Counted from the stretch's first letter, positions 1 to 10,453 are shown. The stretch is DNA of 64,000 nt from Lachnospiraceae bacterium (GCA_015056945.1 SVFH01000006.1:1-64000), one strand, 5' to 3'. Numbers and translations: made by a program. Notes: generated by a model from the sequence alone, not told the origin.

Positions 1-146
1 TTAGAAATAATCTCCAGCTCCGGTACATATCTCTTATCTGAATAAATTCCCTTTTCTTTTACATACAGTTCCCCTTCTTGAAGACCTTTTTTAATTTTAT
101 AATCCGTTCCATATTTTTTCAAACATTCCTGATATGACAGTAGCAT
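1..146 (-). CDS. AbiEi-like type IV toxin-antitoxin antitoxin / transcriptional regulator, N-terminal part (runs off left edge)
   Basis: Minus-strand ATG at 146 with upstream GGAAGGTGAAG; reads MLLSYQECLKKYGTDYKIKKGLQEGELYVKEKGIYSDKRYVPELEIIS with no stop to the window edge. Resembles N-termini of AbiEi-type proteins. Missed by the ORF track because it is open-ended. Confidence 0.65.
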   Translation of the reverse strand, partial: MLLSYQECLKKYGTDYKIKKGLQEGELYVKEKGIYSDKRYVPELEIIS

Positions 147-179
147 TTTCTTCACCTTCCTTCAAGTAAATGTAAGTAT

Positions 180-300
180 TAAAATGCGTTTTACCTACTT
201 TTACTTCAATTATATCATACTGCAAAACACTGTCAAGAATTTTTAAAGGGAATGTAGGTACTTTTTTATTTTTTACCTGCATTCCCTTTAATTTCATTTT
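180..300 (-). promoter_or_regulatory. Promoter and inverted repeat upstream of the AbiEi-like gene
   Basis: Minus strand: TTGACA - 16 nt - TATAAT. Just upstream is an inverted repeat AAAGGGAATG(C/T)AGGTA ... TACCTACATTCCCTTT, with further GTAGGTA/TACCTAC motifs around the promoter. Confidence 0.55.
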
Positions 301-318
301 GCTTATTTCGTTATATAT

Positions 319-711
319 CTATTTTATAACATAAAATGGCCTAAAGCCAAACAAATTTCTTAATTCTGCAGTTCCTTGTGCTGTCTGCATAGAAAGCTGT
401 ATATATTCTCTTTGACCGATTAACTCACGATTATCAAGAATATAATCCTTCATCTTCTTGAACGTACGCACTAGTGCACGACTCTGCTGAACTGCTAATT
501 CTCCGCGAAGAACTGTCATTAACATATAAATTCCTTGTTCCGTAAAAGCCATCGGCAAGTACCTCAAACCGCCCCAACTTGAGGTGAAATTTTTGCACCT
601 CAAGTTTTCCCATTCATCTTTTGTTAACTGAAACATTTTTGACACCCTTTTCGGAAAAGTGTGCCACTTTTTGACACACCTTTTGAAAAATGGCTCCACT
701 TTTTGACACAC
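319..711 (-). pseudogene. ORF6N/KilA-N-type phage antirepressor-like fragment
   Basis: Contains MFQLTKDEWENLRCKNFTSSWGGLRYLPMAFTEQGIYMLMTVLRGELA, typical of the ORF6N domain C-terminal half; the expected N-terminal part is missing and replaced by repeat-encoded sequence. Confidence 0.6.
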
Positions 712-714
712 TTT
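634..714. repeat. Imperfect ~32-nt tandem repeat (about 2.5 copies)
   Basis: CCACTTTTTGACACAC occurs at 664-679 and 696-711, with a degenerate copy (ACATTTTTGACACCC) starting about 633. Confidence 0.6.
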
Positions 715-728
715 ACAGATAGAAGATT

Positions 729-3700
729 CTACTCCTTGATATCAGAATGATAGAATTTTATAATCGATTCATATTCTTTCATTTCTGTACGGGGTGGTTC
801 AATATTTTGTAATTCGACATATTGGTACTCCCCTTCGTTGTTCCAAACCACAAAACTTCTATCTATATCATGTATAATATCACTTCCAAAAGCTTCATAT
901 GCTTTATGAGATGGCGAACGATATACCCTAAACAACCAAAACATTTTATATTGATTTCTGTCAAAAGCTGTCTTTAAAATTGTCCTATCCATCAACAAAC
1001 ACTTCTGTTGATTCTTCCAATTTTCACCTACTCTTATATACTTACCAATCGTTCTTCCATCTCTATTCAAATATTGATACCCATCACCATACGTGATTCC
1101 AGTCAACTCCCTTACCATTTTACTAGGCAAATCGAATGTACTCTCCGTATCTTCCGCATGCGCCGTTGTACATTCTGTCACTAATTTATTTATCTTCACA
1201 GTAATATCATCAATTTCAACAAAAATAGCGTTTTCTACTTCCTTATGACTTTGAACGGTACAAGCTTCTTGCGGAGTACAATAACATTGACAATCTTGCC
1301 ATGCATGAAAATCTGCAACATTTAATAAATCGCATCTCGATTCCCAATAAACATTTAGTTGTTTGACAAAATTATCGAATTCTTCAGATTTGACTGCACC
1401 ACACGATATCCAAATTGTCTCTTCAATACCTGCCGCTTCATTAGTTATGCTCGTATAAGCATAAAGTATTTCATCTCCTTGATTATCCTTAAGCCATGCG
1501 GAAAAATCTGGTACTTTTCCATCTGTCATCCATGCCTCAATACTTTTTATTGAATATTCTTCAACCTGGGAGCAGACCATTTGATCTGTATGAAGCCATA
1601 GATCTTTGTTACTCTTATTCTTTGAATTTATATAATCTTGATATGTATTTATAAAATTCTCTAAATCCGAATAATCATTAACAAATTTCTCATCTCTACC
1701 ATAATCACTACACTTTACTCGATTGGCTAGCATAGCTTCTATACGGTGTTTAACACACCATACATATTTTTCAGCAATGCTCATTACTCTTGATTGTGTA
1801 CCATGCGTAGCAGGATAAAATGTTCTTCTAATAGAAATATCTACGCCAATATTATTCTTATCTTCATACTCCCAAAATGTTTTCTTATTCCAACCCTGAT
1901 CTAATAAGTATCGATATGCAATTGATATAATCAGACCATCCATTTCTAACGATTCTATGTTATATTCTCGTCTATATTCGGCAAACAAATTCTCTGTTTC
2001 ATCGAAATATCTGTTAGTTGTATAATCCGTTCTGAAGAAGCAATCAAAATGATCACATAAAACATACCTTGCCAGATCATAATCAATAGGAGCATAACCC
2101 GACATCCTTTTTGCACTAAAAGCATCTTCATAAGCAAGCATAATATTTGCTTGATAAACATATGGTGGTATAAGTTTATCTTCCACCTCCCTATTGTATA
2201 CTTCTTTAAAAATTGCTATTTTAACAATGCCTGTGCAATAGTACCTAATTACAACATTTTCATACTTGATTAGCCCTTCAGCTGAAAATACATTTTCCAT
2301 AATCCAGTTTGAAAGATTAACCAGATATTCATCTCGTGCATCTTTTCCTAACGCAATTCCGTAGGCAATAGAAAATATATCTTCTACAATTTGCTCGTCA
2401 TTAATATCAACACAATAACTAAAGAGATTCAAAAACTGTTCTGGGTTATTTATCCCCCATTCTGTAAGTTTCAATCTACATTCATGCCTCACATCATTAT
2501 CTACAGATGAAAGACGCCATACTAATATCAGCGGCAAGCCCATGTAATTTTCTTCACTTGATAAGCTTATACTGGTGGTATCTATCTCCGTATAACATCT
2601 CCATTCTGCATTGAAATTATCTCTTAAGTATGTCGGTATAGACCACCAAATATCTCTTTGTGCCGGTTCTTCAAAATCCCTCAAAAATTCATCAAGCAAA
2701 ACACTTCCTAGTGGATGATTGGGCACACTACTTACCGGTAAAATAATTCTTTCAAAAATCTCTCGAAATTCACCTGCTGAATAATTCATCAATCTCTTAA
2801 TATACTCACCATATTGTGATGCAATCTCAACAGATGTATTTGCCAAAGCATAACAGACCAAATCAAACTTCGAATCATCGCTAAGTTCAATGCTTGAATA
2901 TTCAAATAGAAGCTTCCTATCTTCTTCTATTGCGATAAGTGAAAGCAATTGGTAAACACCTTGGGAATATTCTGCTTCAATAGTTTTATTCCCTTTAACT
3001 GCTTCATATACTTTTCTTGCTATAAGGTAATCGAATGCCGGTTGCATACCCAACGAATAATACGTTTCAGGAATACTAAAAGCATCCTTCTGAATTAATC
3101 TTGAACAAATAAAACCTTCTTCCTCGATGAATTTTAAAACATCTTCCAAATGACTCTTTAAAGGTTCTTTACATACACTATAGATTTCGTCATATGACAG
3201 GTCGCTTTTATCAACAAGCATAGTTGCCACTATTACAAGAGCTTCCATAACCATACTTTGATTCTCAGTCTCTTTTCCTGCCTTTCTGTATACATTCTCT
3301 ACAGACTTGATTTTTTCTTGAAATAGTTTTGTTATAACCACTGAATTTCTAGGTAAACTACCTACCTTTGAATTTTTATATATGTCACAAAATAGTTTAA
3401 GTGCCATAGGGGTTCTTATCATTCCCTTAATCCAATTGTTTCCACCTAAATCTATATTGTAATGTGCAATATAATTATCGAAAATTTCTGTAACAGATAT
3501 ATCCCCTTGACTTGGCATACGACAAAAACAATAACTAAAATCCAATTTATAATATTCATTAAAAACATATGGACGCGACAAAAAAACGAATTTTATTCCG
3601 GCAAAATCTTTTTCATACACTTTTGCTTCCTCAATCCGCGCCTCCCAAAATGACCAAGATGAAGATTCTTCTATTCCATCAATGCAAATCAGACATTTTG

Positions 3701-4997
3701 GCTGAATATTGACCTTTTCACTAGCTTTATGAAACTTATTTCTTAACAACGCTGCATTTTCTAAAGCTTTGAGCAGTTCTCTATCGCTCCATGTATTTGG
3801 TAATGCTAATGCCTTTGTCAGGATAGATAACCAATTATCACCCGTTGAAAACTCTTTAGCACGAACCAATATCGGCAAATGACTCTTCTCCTGCAATAAG
3901 GCGTTAGTTTCCGCTACAATCCCTGCAGTTTTTCCAGTGCCTTGATTTCCTAGGAAAATGATGCGATTATCAAAATCACTATTCAGCAATTGACAACATT
4001 CATACACCTCATCCACAATATTTTCAAGAATTTCTATAACCGGTGTAAAATGCGAATAATGATGAAAATACAAGGACGAGTCTTTCAATTCAGATGATAT
4101 ACAATTCAGTTCAATTCTCTCATCAAGAAAAGCTTCTTTAACTTCCGCACCCTCAATTACAAGCTTTTCTACTCTTTTAAAACGGGATATCCATTCATTT
4201 ATGGTATCAATATCCAGTTTTATATTTTCAACAATAGACCTCTCTTTCTCTGGAAACTTTAACTTAAGTATGTCTCCATACTCCTTCTTAAGCCTTTCTA
4301 AAACAGACAATATCCTCTGTACTCCATCGTATCGTTTTTCTACAATACTATAATTTCCAGTAAAAACTTCTAGCTTGTCATGAATGTAACCTTTTGAATA
4401 CAAGTCCGGAATATACTTAGTCTTTGCCCAGCTATGTATGGCTTTTTCAAATGCTTTTACAATCTCTGTATCAAAAACTTCTGTATTATCAAACCAATAC
4501 TTATAACACCCCATCGCTTCTGGTGTCATCAACTTTGTTTGAATCGTTGTCTCATCCCATAACTCCACTGATACAGATGGATTTGTTTTCTTAAGTTTTT
4601 CAACTAGCTTTGTCCAACTATTCTCTTCTGTATTTTTTGCAATTTTACCATTCTTAACCACTTTCTTAGAGGTAAAATCTCTTGGAATACATACAATATA
4701 CCGTATCATTTCAGGTCTTACTTTTACTGCTGTATTAAAAGATTTCTCTATTTGATTAAATTGAGAAGTGTTCATTTTGTCCGGAAACCACTTTGTTTGA
4801 ACTCCAATAACTTCTCCAGAATCTAATGTTGCATAAGCTTCTACACCACCATCTCCACCGCTTCCATTTACAAATGAGAAGTATTTCATATGATCGTTAT
4901 ACTCGCTCTTACACCAACTCTCAAAAAGAATATTGCACATAACTTCAAATGCATGATTAGAAGATTCTCCATGAGTATTAAATTTTGTCCATTCCAT
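729..4997 (-). CDS. STAND-like P-loop NTPase with N-terminal Mrr-like PD-(D/E)XK nuclease (Avs-like candidate)
   Basis: N-terminus GSGGDGGVEAYATLDSGEVIGVQTKWF (D...QxK nuclease motif); Walker A IIFLGNQGTGKTAG; Walker B-like KCLICIDGIEES; ~900-aa C-terminal region. Start moved to the internal ATG at 4997 (MEWTKF) behind GGAGG. Confidence 0.7.
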   Translation of the reverse strand: MEWTKFNTHGESSNHAFEVMCNILFESWCKSEYNDHMKYFSFVNGSGGDGGVEAYATLDSGEVIGVQTKWFPDKMNTSQFNQIEKSFNTAVKVRPEMIRYIVCIPRDFTSKKVVKNGKIAKNTEENSWTKLVEKLKKTNPSVSVELWDETTIQTKLMTPEAMGCYKYWFDNTEVFDTEIVKAFEKAIHSWAKTKYIPDLYSKGYIHDKLEVFTGNYSIVEKRYDGVQRILSVLERLKKEYGDILKLKFPEKERSIVENIKLDIDTINEWISRFKRVEKLVIEGAEVKEAFLDERIELNCISSELKDSSLYFHHYSHFTPVIEILENIVDEVYECCQLLNSDFDNRIIFLGNQGTGKTAGIVAETNALLQEKSHLPILVRAKEFSTGDNWLSILTKALALPNTWSDRELLKALENAALLRNKFHKASEKVNIQPKCLICIDGIEESSSWSFWEARIEEAKVYEKDFAGIKFVFLSRPYVFNEYYKLDFSYCFCRMPSQGDISVTEIFDNYIAHYNIDLGGNNWIKGMIRTPMALKLFCDIYKNSKVGSLPRNSVVITKLFQEKIKSVENVYRKAGKETENQSMVMEALVIVATMLVDKSDLSYDEIYSVCKEPLKSHLEDVLKFIEEEGFICSRLIQKDAFSIPETYYSLGMQPAFDYLIARKVYEAVKGNKTIEAEYSQGVYQLLSLIAIEEDRKLLFEYSSIELSDDSKFDLVCYALANTSVEIASQYGEYIKRLMNYSAGEFREIFERIILPVSSVPNHPLGSVLLDEFLRDFEEPAQRDIWWSIPTYLRDNFNAEWRCYTEIDTTSISLSSEENYMGLPLILVWRLSSVDNDVRHECRLKLTEWGINNPEQFLNLFSYCVDINDEQIVEDIFSIAYGIALGKDARDEYLVNLSNWIMENVFSAEGLIKYENVVIRYYCTGIVKIAIFKEVYNREVEDKLIPPYVYQANIMLAYEDAFSAKRMSGYAPIDYDLARYVLCDHFDCFFRTDYTTNRYFDETENLFAEYRREYNIESLEMDGLIISIAYRYLLDQGWNKKTFWEYEDKNNIGVDISIRRTFYPATHGTQSRVMSIAEKYVWCVKHRIEAMLANRVKCSDYGRDEKFVNDYSDLENFINTYQDYINSKNKSNKDLWLHTDQMVCSQVEEYSIKSIEAWMTDGKVPDFSAWLKDNQGDEILYAYTSITNEAAGIEETIWISCGAVKSEEFDNFVKQLNVYWESRCDLLNVADFHAWQDCQCYCTPQEACTVQSHKEVENAIFVEIDDITVKINKLVTECTTAHAEDTESTFDLPSKMVRELTGITYGDGYQYLNRDGRTIGKYIRVGENWKNQQKCLLMDRTILKTAFDRNQYKMFWLFRVYRSPSHKAYEAFGSDIIHDIDRSFVVWNNEGEYQYVELQNIEPPRTEMKEYESIIKFYHSDIKE

Positions 4998-5055
4998 ATT
5001 GATTCCTCCAATCATTGCATTTGTTTTACAAAAATCGTATCAACTGATGTGTTCC

Positions 5056-7710
5056 TTAATTTCCACCAACTAGCCCTTTAGCATAAGCATTTAATACTTT
5101 TAAATGTTCTTCCGGTTTTTGCAACATTTCCAAATCCGCACTAAATTCACTTCCTCTTACGTCCCTGTTAAAGAAATGGAAACCCCAAATATGATACTTA
5201 TTATCATCAACAAATGTTTTAACCGGAATTGCATTTTCCTTCAATTGCAACAAGAAATCTTCCTTCCATTTATCGGATTCCACAAGATGCGTACCTTTAG
5301 GCTCTATGAACACTTGCATTTGTTCAAAACCGTCTTCATTATCTTTCTGTAAAAACAACACATAATCCGGTTCGAATCTTTCACCACCATCAAACGAATA
5401 GATATGCATTTGGCGTTCATTACGCATTAGATAAATCTTGCTATAAATTGTTTTCAATTTATCCACATAATCACGGAAATATGATACAAACGCTTTTTCT
5501 TCTGAAGTTCCATAATTATCTGTGAATGTAAACCAATCTTCTCCTTTTAGGTCTATACGCATTTCAGCCGGCACGGTAATATCATTTTGAGACACTCCAA
5601 CTCCACCATCTACAATATTAGTATAATTTACAGCTTTATCACGGAAAACATCATGTATATTGACTGCACGGAAATCCTTGGTTCCCTCGTATTCTTCTTC
5701 AATTGCAGAAATAGATGCCGCTATCTTTGTAAGTACACTTGTAACAGCCGTTGATAAAACAGCCACCGATGGCTCATCATATTTACTTCGAATCTCTATT
5801 TTTATGTCTCCAAGATAATTAGTTCTTGTTATAAATTCTCTTGTTGATTTCAAATTAGGAAATCTACTTTTTAATGTATTAAATTTATACACCGGAACTT
5901 TTGCAAGAGCCTTATTTACAATAGCATAATTTATATTTGCAATTTCTCCTATCGTGGTTGTATATAATTTTGTTTTTGATTTATTCTCAACTGAAGACCC
6001 TTGTCCATCATCAAGAATAACGTCCTCACCAGATTGCCCTGTTGCCAATGTCACTGAATACACCTTATTTCTCACTGAGGGCAGCAATTCATTAACCTCA
6101 GAACGACTCTTGACTACTCGATCATTTATAAAAATCAAACCACTCTTATAAAGATCATCTTGCTTAAATTCATTCTTCAAAATATAATGCTTTGTAACAG
6201 TTTTATCCGGATCAATACCTATTTCACGCAATGCATTATGAAGCTCCCCTATATACCTACTGTCATTTTGGCAATGATAGTATAATTCCTCACAAATACG
6301 AAGCTCATTTTCTACGTCATTGTCATATTTGCGTTGGAATTTTGGTTGCTCATCATTTATCTTAAACGGACAATATCTAGCACCACGCCCAATAAGCTGT
6401 GCTTCTGAAACAGTTGCTGGAGATATTGACTTACCACCAGACTGTCTCGTTTCATACAAACGTACTATATCAAAAAGATTTAAGACATCCCATCCCTCAT
6501 CAAGTTTCTTTACTTCAAAAATTGCTCTATACGGATTTGATGCATCTTCTAAAGAATTGAGCAAAATTTGCTTTAAATCAGCCTCCTTATCATCATTAAC
6601 TGATACACAATGTTCTTCTGAAAACTCCTCACGAAGTTCCTGTGCAAGCATATCAAAAGTTATTCCTACAGATAAAAAATAGTCATATGCTTGATGCATC
6701 GTAGGATTATCAATCAATGTAGAAATTCTTTTAATATCAGAACCATTCAATTTTTTAACAACCTCTATAAAAGTTGTCATAAATTCTTTACTATCCGCAA
6801 TTTTAGCCGACTTAAATAACACAACCGGTTTAATAGATAAATGATTGTCTTGAAAAACCTTTAATCTATACTGACTCAACACCAAAGCCTGAATAGCACG
6901 GTCCATAATATCCATATCTGAACGAAGCGTTTTAATCTCTTTTGAATAAAGATCTGCACGGAATTTATGTAAAGGGTAATCAAATATAATCTTGTTCTCA
7001 TATTCCGCACGAATCTGAGGATTGGCAAGATTACAAGTAGCAGTAAACTCTAGCAATATATTCTCACTATTTCTGTCAAAAATACTCTTTACAGTCTGCT
7101 CCCAGGAATGATAATTATCCTCTTCATCCTTACTCAGCTTCTTTGTTGATGCATTTAAATGATGTGCTTCGTCAGATATAAGTACCGTCTTAACATCTGC
7201 AAAATCATCAAAAGATATCCCATTTTCTTTTGTAACCCACATATCTGTATGTAATCCCTGTGTTGTAGAAAAGCAGATATTAATTGCATCCGGATCTGTC
7301 GACTGAAAATTATTGACTTTCTTTATCGCTATTCGCTCTCCATCTAACACAATCTCATCCGCAAATAAATATTTACTTGATGCTACATTCAAGAAATTGT
7401 CTTCTGTCTTCTTTACTATAGTGGACAAATTTACAAAGAACAAAAAATTTCTATATCCTTTTCTATACAAATAAAGCATAAGTCCTGCCATAATCAAAGT
7501 TTTACCACTACCTGTAGCCATATGGAATAAAACTTGAGTAGGATGCGGACATTTAGGACTTTCAAAATGCGTTATGAAATTCTCAAATGCTGTAATCTGA
7601 TATGGACGTAGCTCATATGCTGGATTCAAGTTAGCAGGAATAAATGTTGGCATTTCAGAAGCATATCCATTTTCACGCAACACGTCTATTTTCTCATGTA
7701 GAAATGCCAT
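5056..7710 (-). CDS. Type III restriction enzyme Res subunit (DEAD/DEAH helicase + nuclease)
   Basis: Walker A HMATGSGKTLIMAG, DEAH (ISDEAHHL), IGRGARYCPF motif, C-terminal PDYVLF...VFIEPKG nuclease motif; adjacent to Mod. Confidence 0.9.
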   Translation of the reverse strand: MAFLHEKIDVLRENGYASEMPTFIPANLNPAYELRPYQITAFENFITHFESPKCPHPTQVLFHMATGSGKTLIMAGLMLYLYRKGYRNFLFFVNLSTIVKKTEDNFLNVASSKYLFADEIVLDGERIAIKKVNNFQSTDPDAINICFSTTQGLHTDMWVTKENGISFDDFADVKTVLISDEAHHLNASTKKLSKDEEDNYHSWEQTVKSIFDRNSENILLEFTATCNLANPQIRAEYENKIIFDYPLHKFRADLYSKEIKTLRSDMDIMDRAIQALVLSQYRLKVFQDNHLSIKPVVLFKSAKIADSKEFMTTFIEVVKKLNGSDIKRISTLIDNPTMHQAYDYFLSVGITFDMLAQELREEFSEEHCVSVNDDKEADLKQILLNSLEDASNPYRAIFEVKKLDEGWDVLNLFDIVRLYETRQSGGKSISPATVSEAQLIGRGARYCPFKINDEQPKFQRKYDNDVENELRICEELYYHCQNDSRYIGELHNALREIGIDPDKTVTKHYILKNEFKQDDLYKSGLIFINDRVVKSRSEVNELLPSVRNKVYSVTLATGQSGEDVILDDGQGSSVENKSKTKLYTTTIGEIANINYAIVNKALAKVPVYKFNTLKSRFPNLKSTREFITRTNYLGDIKIEIRSKYDEPSVAVLSTAVTSVLTKIAASISAIEEEYEGTKDFRAVNIHDVFRDKAVNYTNIVDGGVGVSQNDITVPAEMRIDLKGEDWFTFTDNYGTSEEKAFVSYFRDYVDKLKTIYSKIYLMRNERQMHIYSFDGGERFEPDYVLFLQKDNEDGFEQMQVFIEPKGTHLVESDKWKEDFLLQLKENAIPVKTFVDDNKYHIWGFHFFNRDVRGSEFSADLEMLQKPEEHLKVLNAYAKGLVGGN

Positions 7711-7713
7711 AGA

Positions 7714-9759
7714 CTACACCTCCCCATAAAAGCTTCTTGTGAATGCCTTATCTCCATCACTAATACCATATTCTTCATCATCTATGTCACAATAATTTAC
7801 ATACAACAAATTCTTATCAAGCAATTCCATAAGAAAGCGCTTCTGATTCTCAATAGACAAAGCATAAAATTCCTCTGCATTTGCATCAATATCTTTCGGA
7901 TTAACTTTGCTGCTAATAAATCCCGTTTTTATAATGCGAGAGTAAATATCTTTGATTTCTTCAACAGTGGTAGCAGCTTGAATTTCATCAACAAAATTCT
8001 GATTAGCCTTTGCAAGTTCACAATATACGAACGAGCCACCTCCTGCCCATTCAACAGTCTCAGAAATCCCACATTTTCCACCAGTTATATCAAATCTTAA
8101 TCTATTGACTGCAAGCGACTTTATGTAATCCATCTGCTCAATACCAATATATTGGCGCCCCATTTTATGTGCAACAGAGCAGGTTGTACCTGAACCTAGA
8201 TGATAATCCAAAACTAAATCACCCTGTCTTGTTGCTACTTGTAATATTTGCATAATCAACCGTTCTGGTTTCGGTGTTGCAAATGCTTTATCATCAAAAA
8301 TGGATACTATTTCTTTTTTTGCTTCATCGGTATGTCCTACTTGTTCAAATGACCAAAAATTTGTTACAACCTTTCCCTTACTATCGTCTAAATATGTCTT
8401 TCTTGCAATTCCACCATATCCATTCTTGGTAAAAAAGAACTTTGGCCATTGTCCTCGCTCAATGATTGCTAAAGATTTCTCTTTAGCAGTTTCTAACGAT
8501 TCTGCAAGCATAATCGCTTTCACATTTTTACGTACACTATCTGCCGGAACTCCACACACCTGGGCACGACGCTCATCATCATTTATATCCTCAAGATTAT
8601 ATTTTGCCCAATTGCTCATTTCACGTAACATACTGCTTTGCTCAAGAGGCCAACATGCTCCATTATATGGATAAATCAATTCTCCTGTAATAGGATGCTG
8701 AATAGCATATACCATTCCTTGGTGAGTTGCTGCCGAAGGTGCAAAAGCATCGCTTGTACGCCATAAAGTATGGTCATTATCTGGATTTTTGTATACAGAA
8801 TTCATTTTAGCAGTTCGAGGTAATTTGTATGGTTGCCAATTCGGCTTTTTACTATAAACCAGAATACTCTCGATTTCACTACTAATACCATGCGCATCAT
8901 TTCGCGGAGAATAAGTTTTTTGCCATGCAATATCTGCTACAAAGCAATCAACTCCAAAAATATCATCTGCTAGTACTTTCAAGTAATGTTGTCCATCTTT
9001 CCCCACGCTAATCCATATGGTTCCTTGATCTGATAATAATTCTCTGGCAATAGAAAGTCTATTTTTCATAAATGTAAGCCATGTAGATAGCTTGAAATTA
9101 GAATTATAGCCAAATGTATCCCCACTTTTGTTCTCGATAAAATAATATGGAGGATCAATATAAATACATTTCACTAGTCCCGCATATTTTTTCTTTAATG
9201 ATGCTAATGCTAATAAATTATTTCCTTTTATAATCAAATTGTCGTTTTCACTAACGCTATTTATTCCTTTTACTCCATCCTCATCATATAAAACCGGAGA
9301 GGTAAAACATTTGGGATAGAGTAATCTATCAACTTCATCTGGTGCTAGAGTTTCATTGTAAAATATTTCTCCGTTTTTTTGCTCTTCAGTAGTTTGCCCA
9401 CCTTCTAATACACAATCTTTATAAGGAAAAACCAACTCTACATCACCTGTTGCTGAAATAACATTCCCATTATCATTGGTAAGTCCAATTTTATTTTTGA
9501 ATCGAGTATAGCTATCTGGTAAAAACTCTCTATTATTAACCACCCAACCGAATCCTACTTTATCAAAAACTGCTATCCCATCTACCTCTTTAAAGAAATG
9601 CCCTTTCGTTATTTCATTGGAAAGTAACAAACGAACAAGGTTAGTATCCATCTGCATTGCAGCCTCATAAACGGCGTTTCTCAACAAAACTCCATCCTCT
9701 GTAAAAAATCTATTATCTTGTCTAAGTACATTCAATACTGTTTCGTAAAACTTTGTCAT
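7714..9759 (-). CDS. Type III DNA methyltransferase Mod
   Basis: DPPY motif (CIYIDPPYYFIENKSGDTFGYNSNFKLSTW) and AdoMet motif (LVLDYHLGSGTTCSVAHKMGRQYIGIEQ). Confidence 0.92.
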   Translation of the reverse strand: MTKFYETVLNVLRQDNRFFTEDGVLLRNAVYEAAMQMDTNLVRLLLSNEITKGHFFKEVDGIAVFDKVGFGWVVNNREFLPDSYTRFKNKIGLTNDNGNVISATGDVELVFPYKDCVLEGGQTTEEQKNGEIFYNETLAPDEVDRLLYPKCFTSPVLYDEDGVKGINSVSENDNLIIKGNNLLALASLKKKYAGLVKCIYIDPPYYFIENKSGDTFGYNSNFKLSTWLTFMKNRLSIARELLSDQGTIWISVGKDGQHYLKVLADDIFGVDCFVADIAWQKTYSPRNDAHGISSEIESILVYSKKPNWQPYKLPRTAKMNSVYKNPDNDHTLWRTSDAFAPSAATHQGMVYAIQHPITGELIYPYNGACWPLEQSSMLREMSNWAKYNLEDINDDERRAQVCGVPADSVRKNVKAIMLAESLETAKEKSLAIIERGQWPKFFFTKNGYGGIARKTYLDDSKGKVVTNFWSFEQVGHTDEAKKEIVSIFDDKAFATPKPERLIMQILQVATRQGDLVLDYHLGSGTTCSVAHKMGRQYIGIEQMDYIKSLAVNRLRFDITGGKCGISETVEWAGGGSFVYCELAKANQNFVDEIQAATTVEEIKDIYSRIIKTGFISSKVNPKDIDANAEEFYALSIENQKRFLMELLDKNLLYVNYCDIDDEEYGISDGDKAFTRSFYGEV

Positions 9760-9772
9760 AATATATCTCCTT

Positions 9773-10450
9773 TTACATTTCCTTTCGACCTTCTATGTCC
9801 CACAACCATGCATCTTTATATTTGAAATATCTTGGTCCTGCTATTCCTGATGTCTTACCTGTGATTATCTTCGCCACACCTGTAAGACTCATAATTTCAC
9901 CATTATATTCAACCTTTCTATCGTCGACTACCGTACAAGTAATTGTGCTGTCTGTATAATATTCCAACACTGCACCAACCGGTATTTCCCACTCTGAGAA
10001 AGTAAAGTTAGCTGCCCTTGTTCGACTTTCCTTTTTCACTTCTTCTGCAGTTTCCTCTGCTTTTATCTCTGCTTCATTTGGATTAACCAATATTAATTTA
10101 TCGGTACACCCATGAATTTCTGCAATAGCCTCTAAAATCGAATATGCATCCTCTGCGGACATAGCATAAAACTCTCTGACTCTTTTCTGACCATTGAAAT
10201 TATCTATAGAACGCAAATTAGGATTTAGTTTATCAATAATAGTATGTATCTTCAAATCAGATAATCTGGAATTTACTTCATAAGTTGCATACACCCTAAA
10301 TGCAAAAGGAATACACTCGCTTCGATTAAGCTGATTTAATCTTCGTTCTATGTCATCTGCATAACCAATTTTTACATAATCCGGAAATGATGGATTTGTT
10401 AATATGTAAATAACTCCTTTTTTCTCTTCCACGACGCTTTCCTCCTGCAC
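9773..10450 (-). CDS. GIY-YIG nuclease-family protein with C-terminal RAMA-like domain
   Basis: N-terminus GVIYILTNPSFPDYVKIGYADDIERRLNQLNR (T5orf172/GIY-YIG-like); C-terminus IPVGAVLEYYTDSTITCTVVDDRKVEYNGEIMSLTGVAKIITGKTSGIAGPRYFKYKD resembles RAMA-type domains. Confidence 0.7.
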   Translation of the reverse strand: MQEESVVEEKKGVIYILTNPSFPDYVKIGYADDIERRLNQLNRSECIPFAFRVYATYEVNSRLSDLKIHTIIDKLNPNLRSIDNFNGQKRVREFYAMSAEDAYSILEAIAEIHGCTDKLILVNPNEAEIKAEETAEEVKKESRTRAANFTFSEWEIPVGAVLEYYTDSTITCTVVDDRKVEYNGEIMSLTGVAKIITGKTSGIAGPRYFKYKDAWLWDIEGRKEM

Positions 10451-10453
10451 ACA

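Noticed and set aside
97-297. 66-aa minus-strand ORF from the track
   Set aside because: Overlaps in another frame the better-supported AbiEi-like start at 146 and runs through its promoter and inverted repeat.
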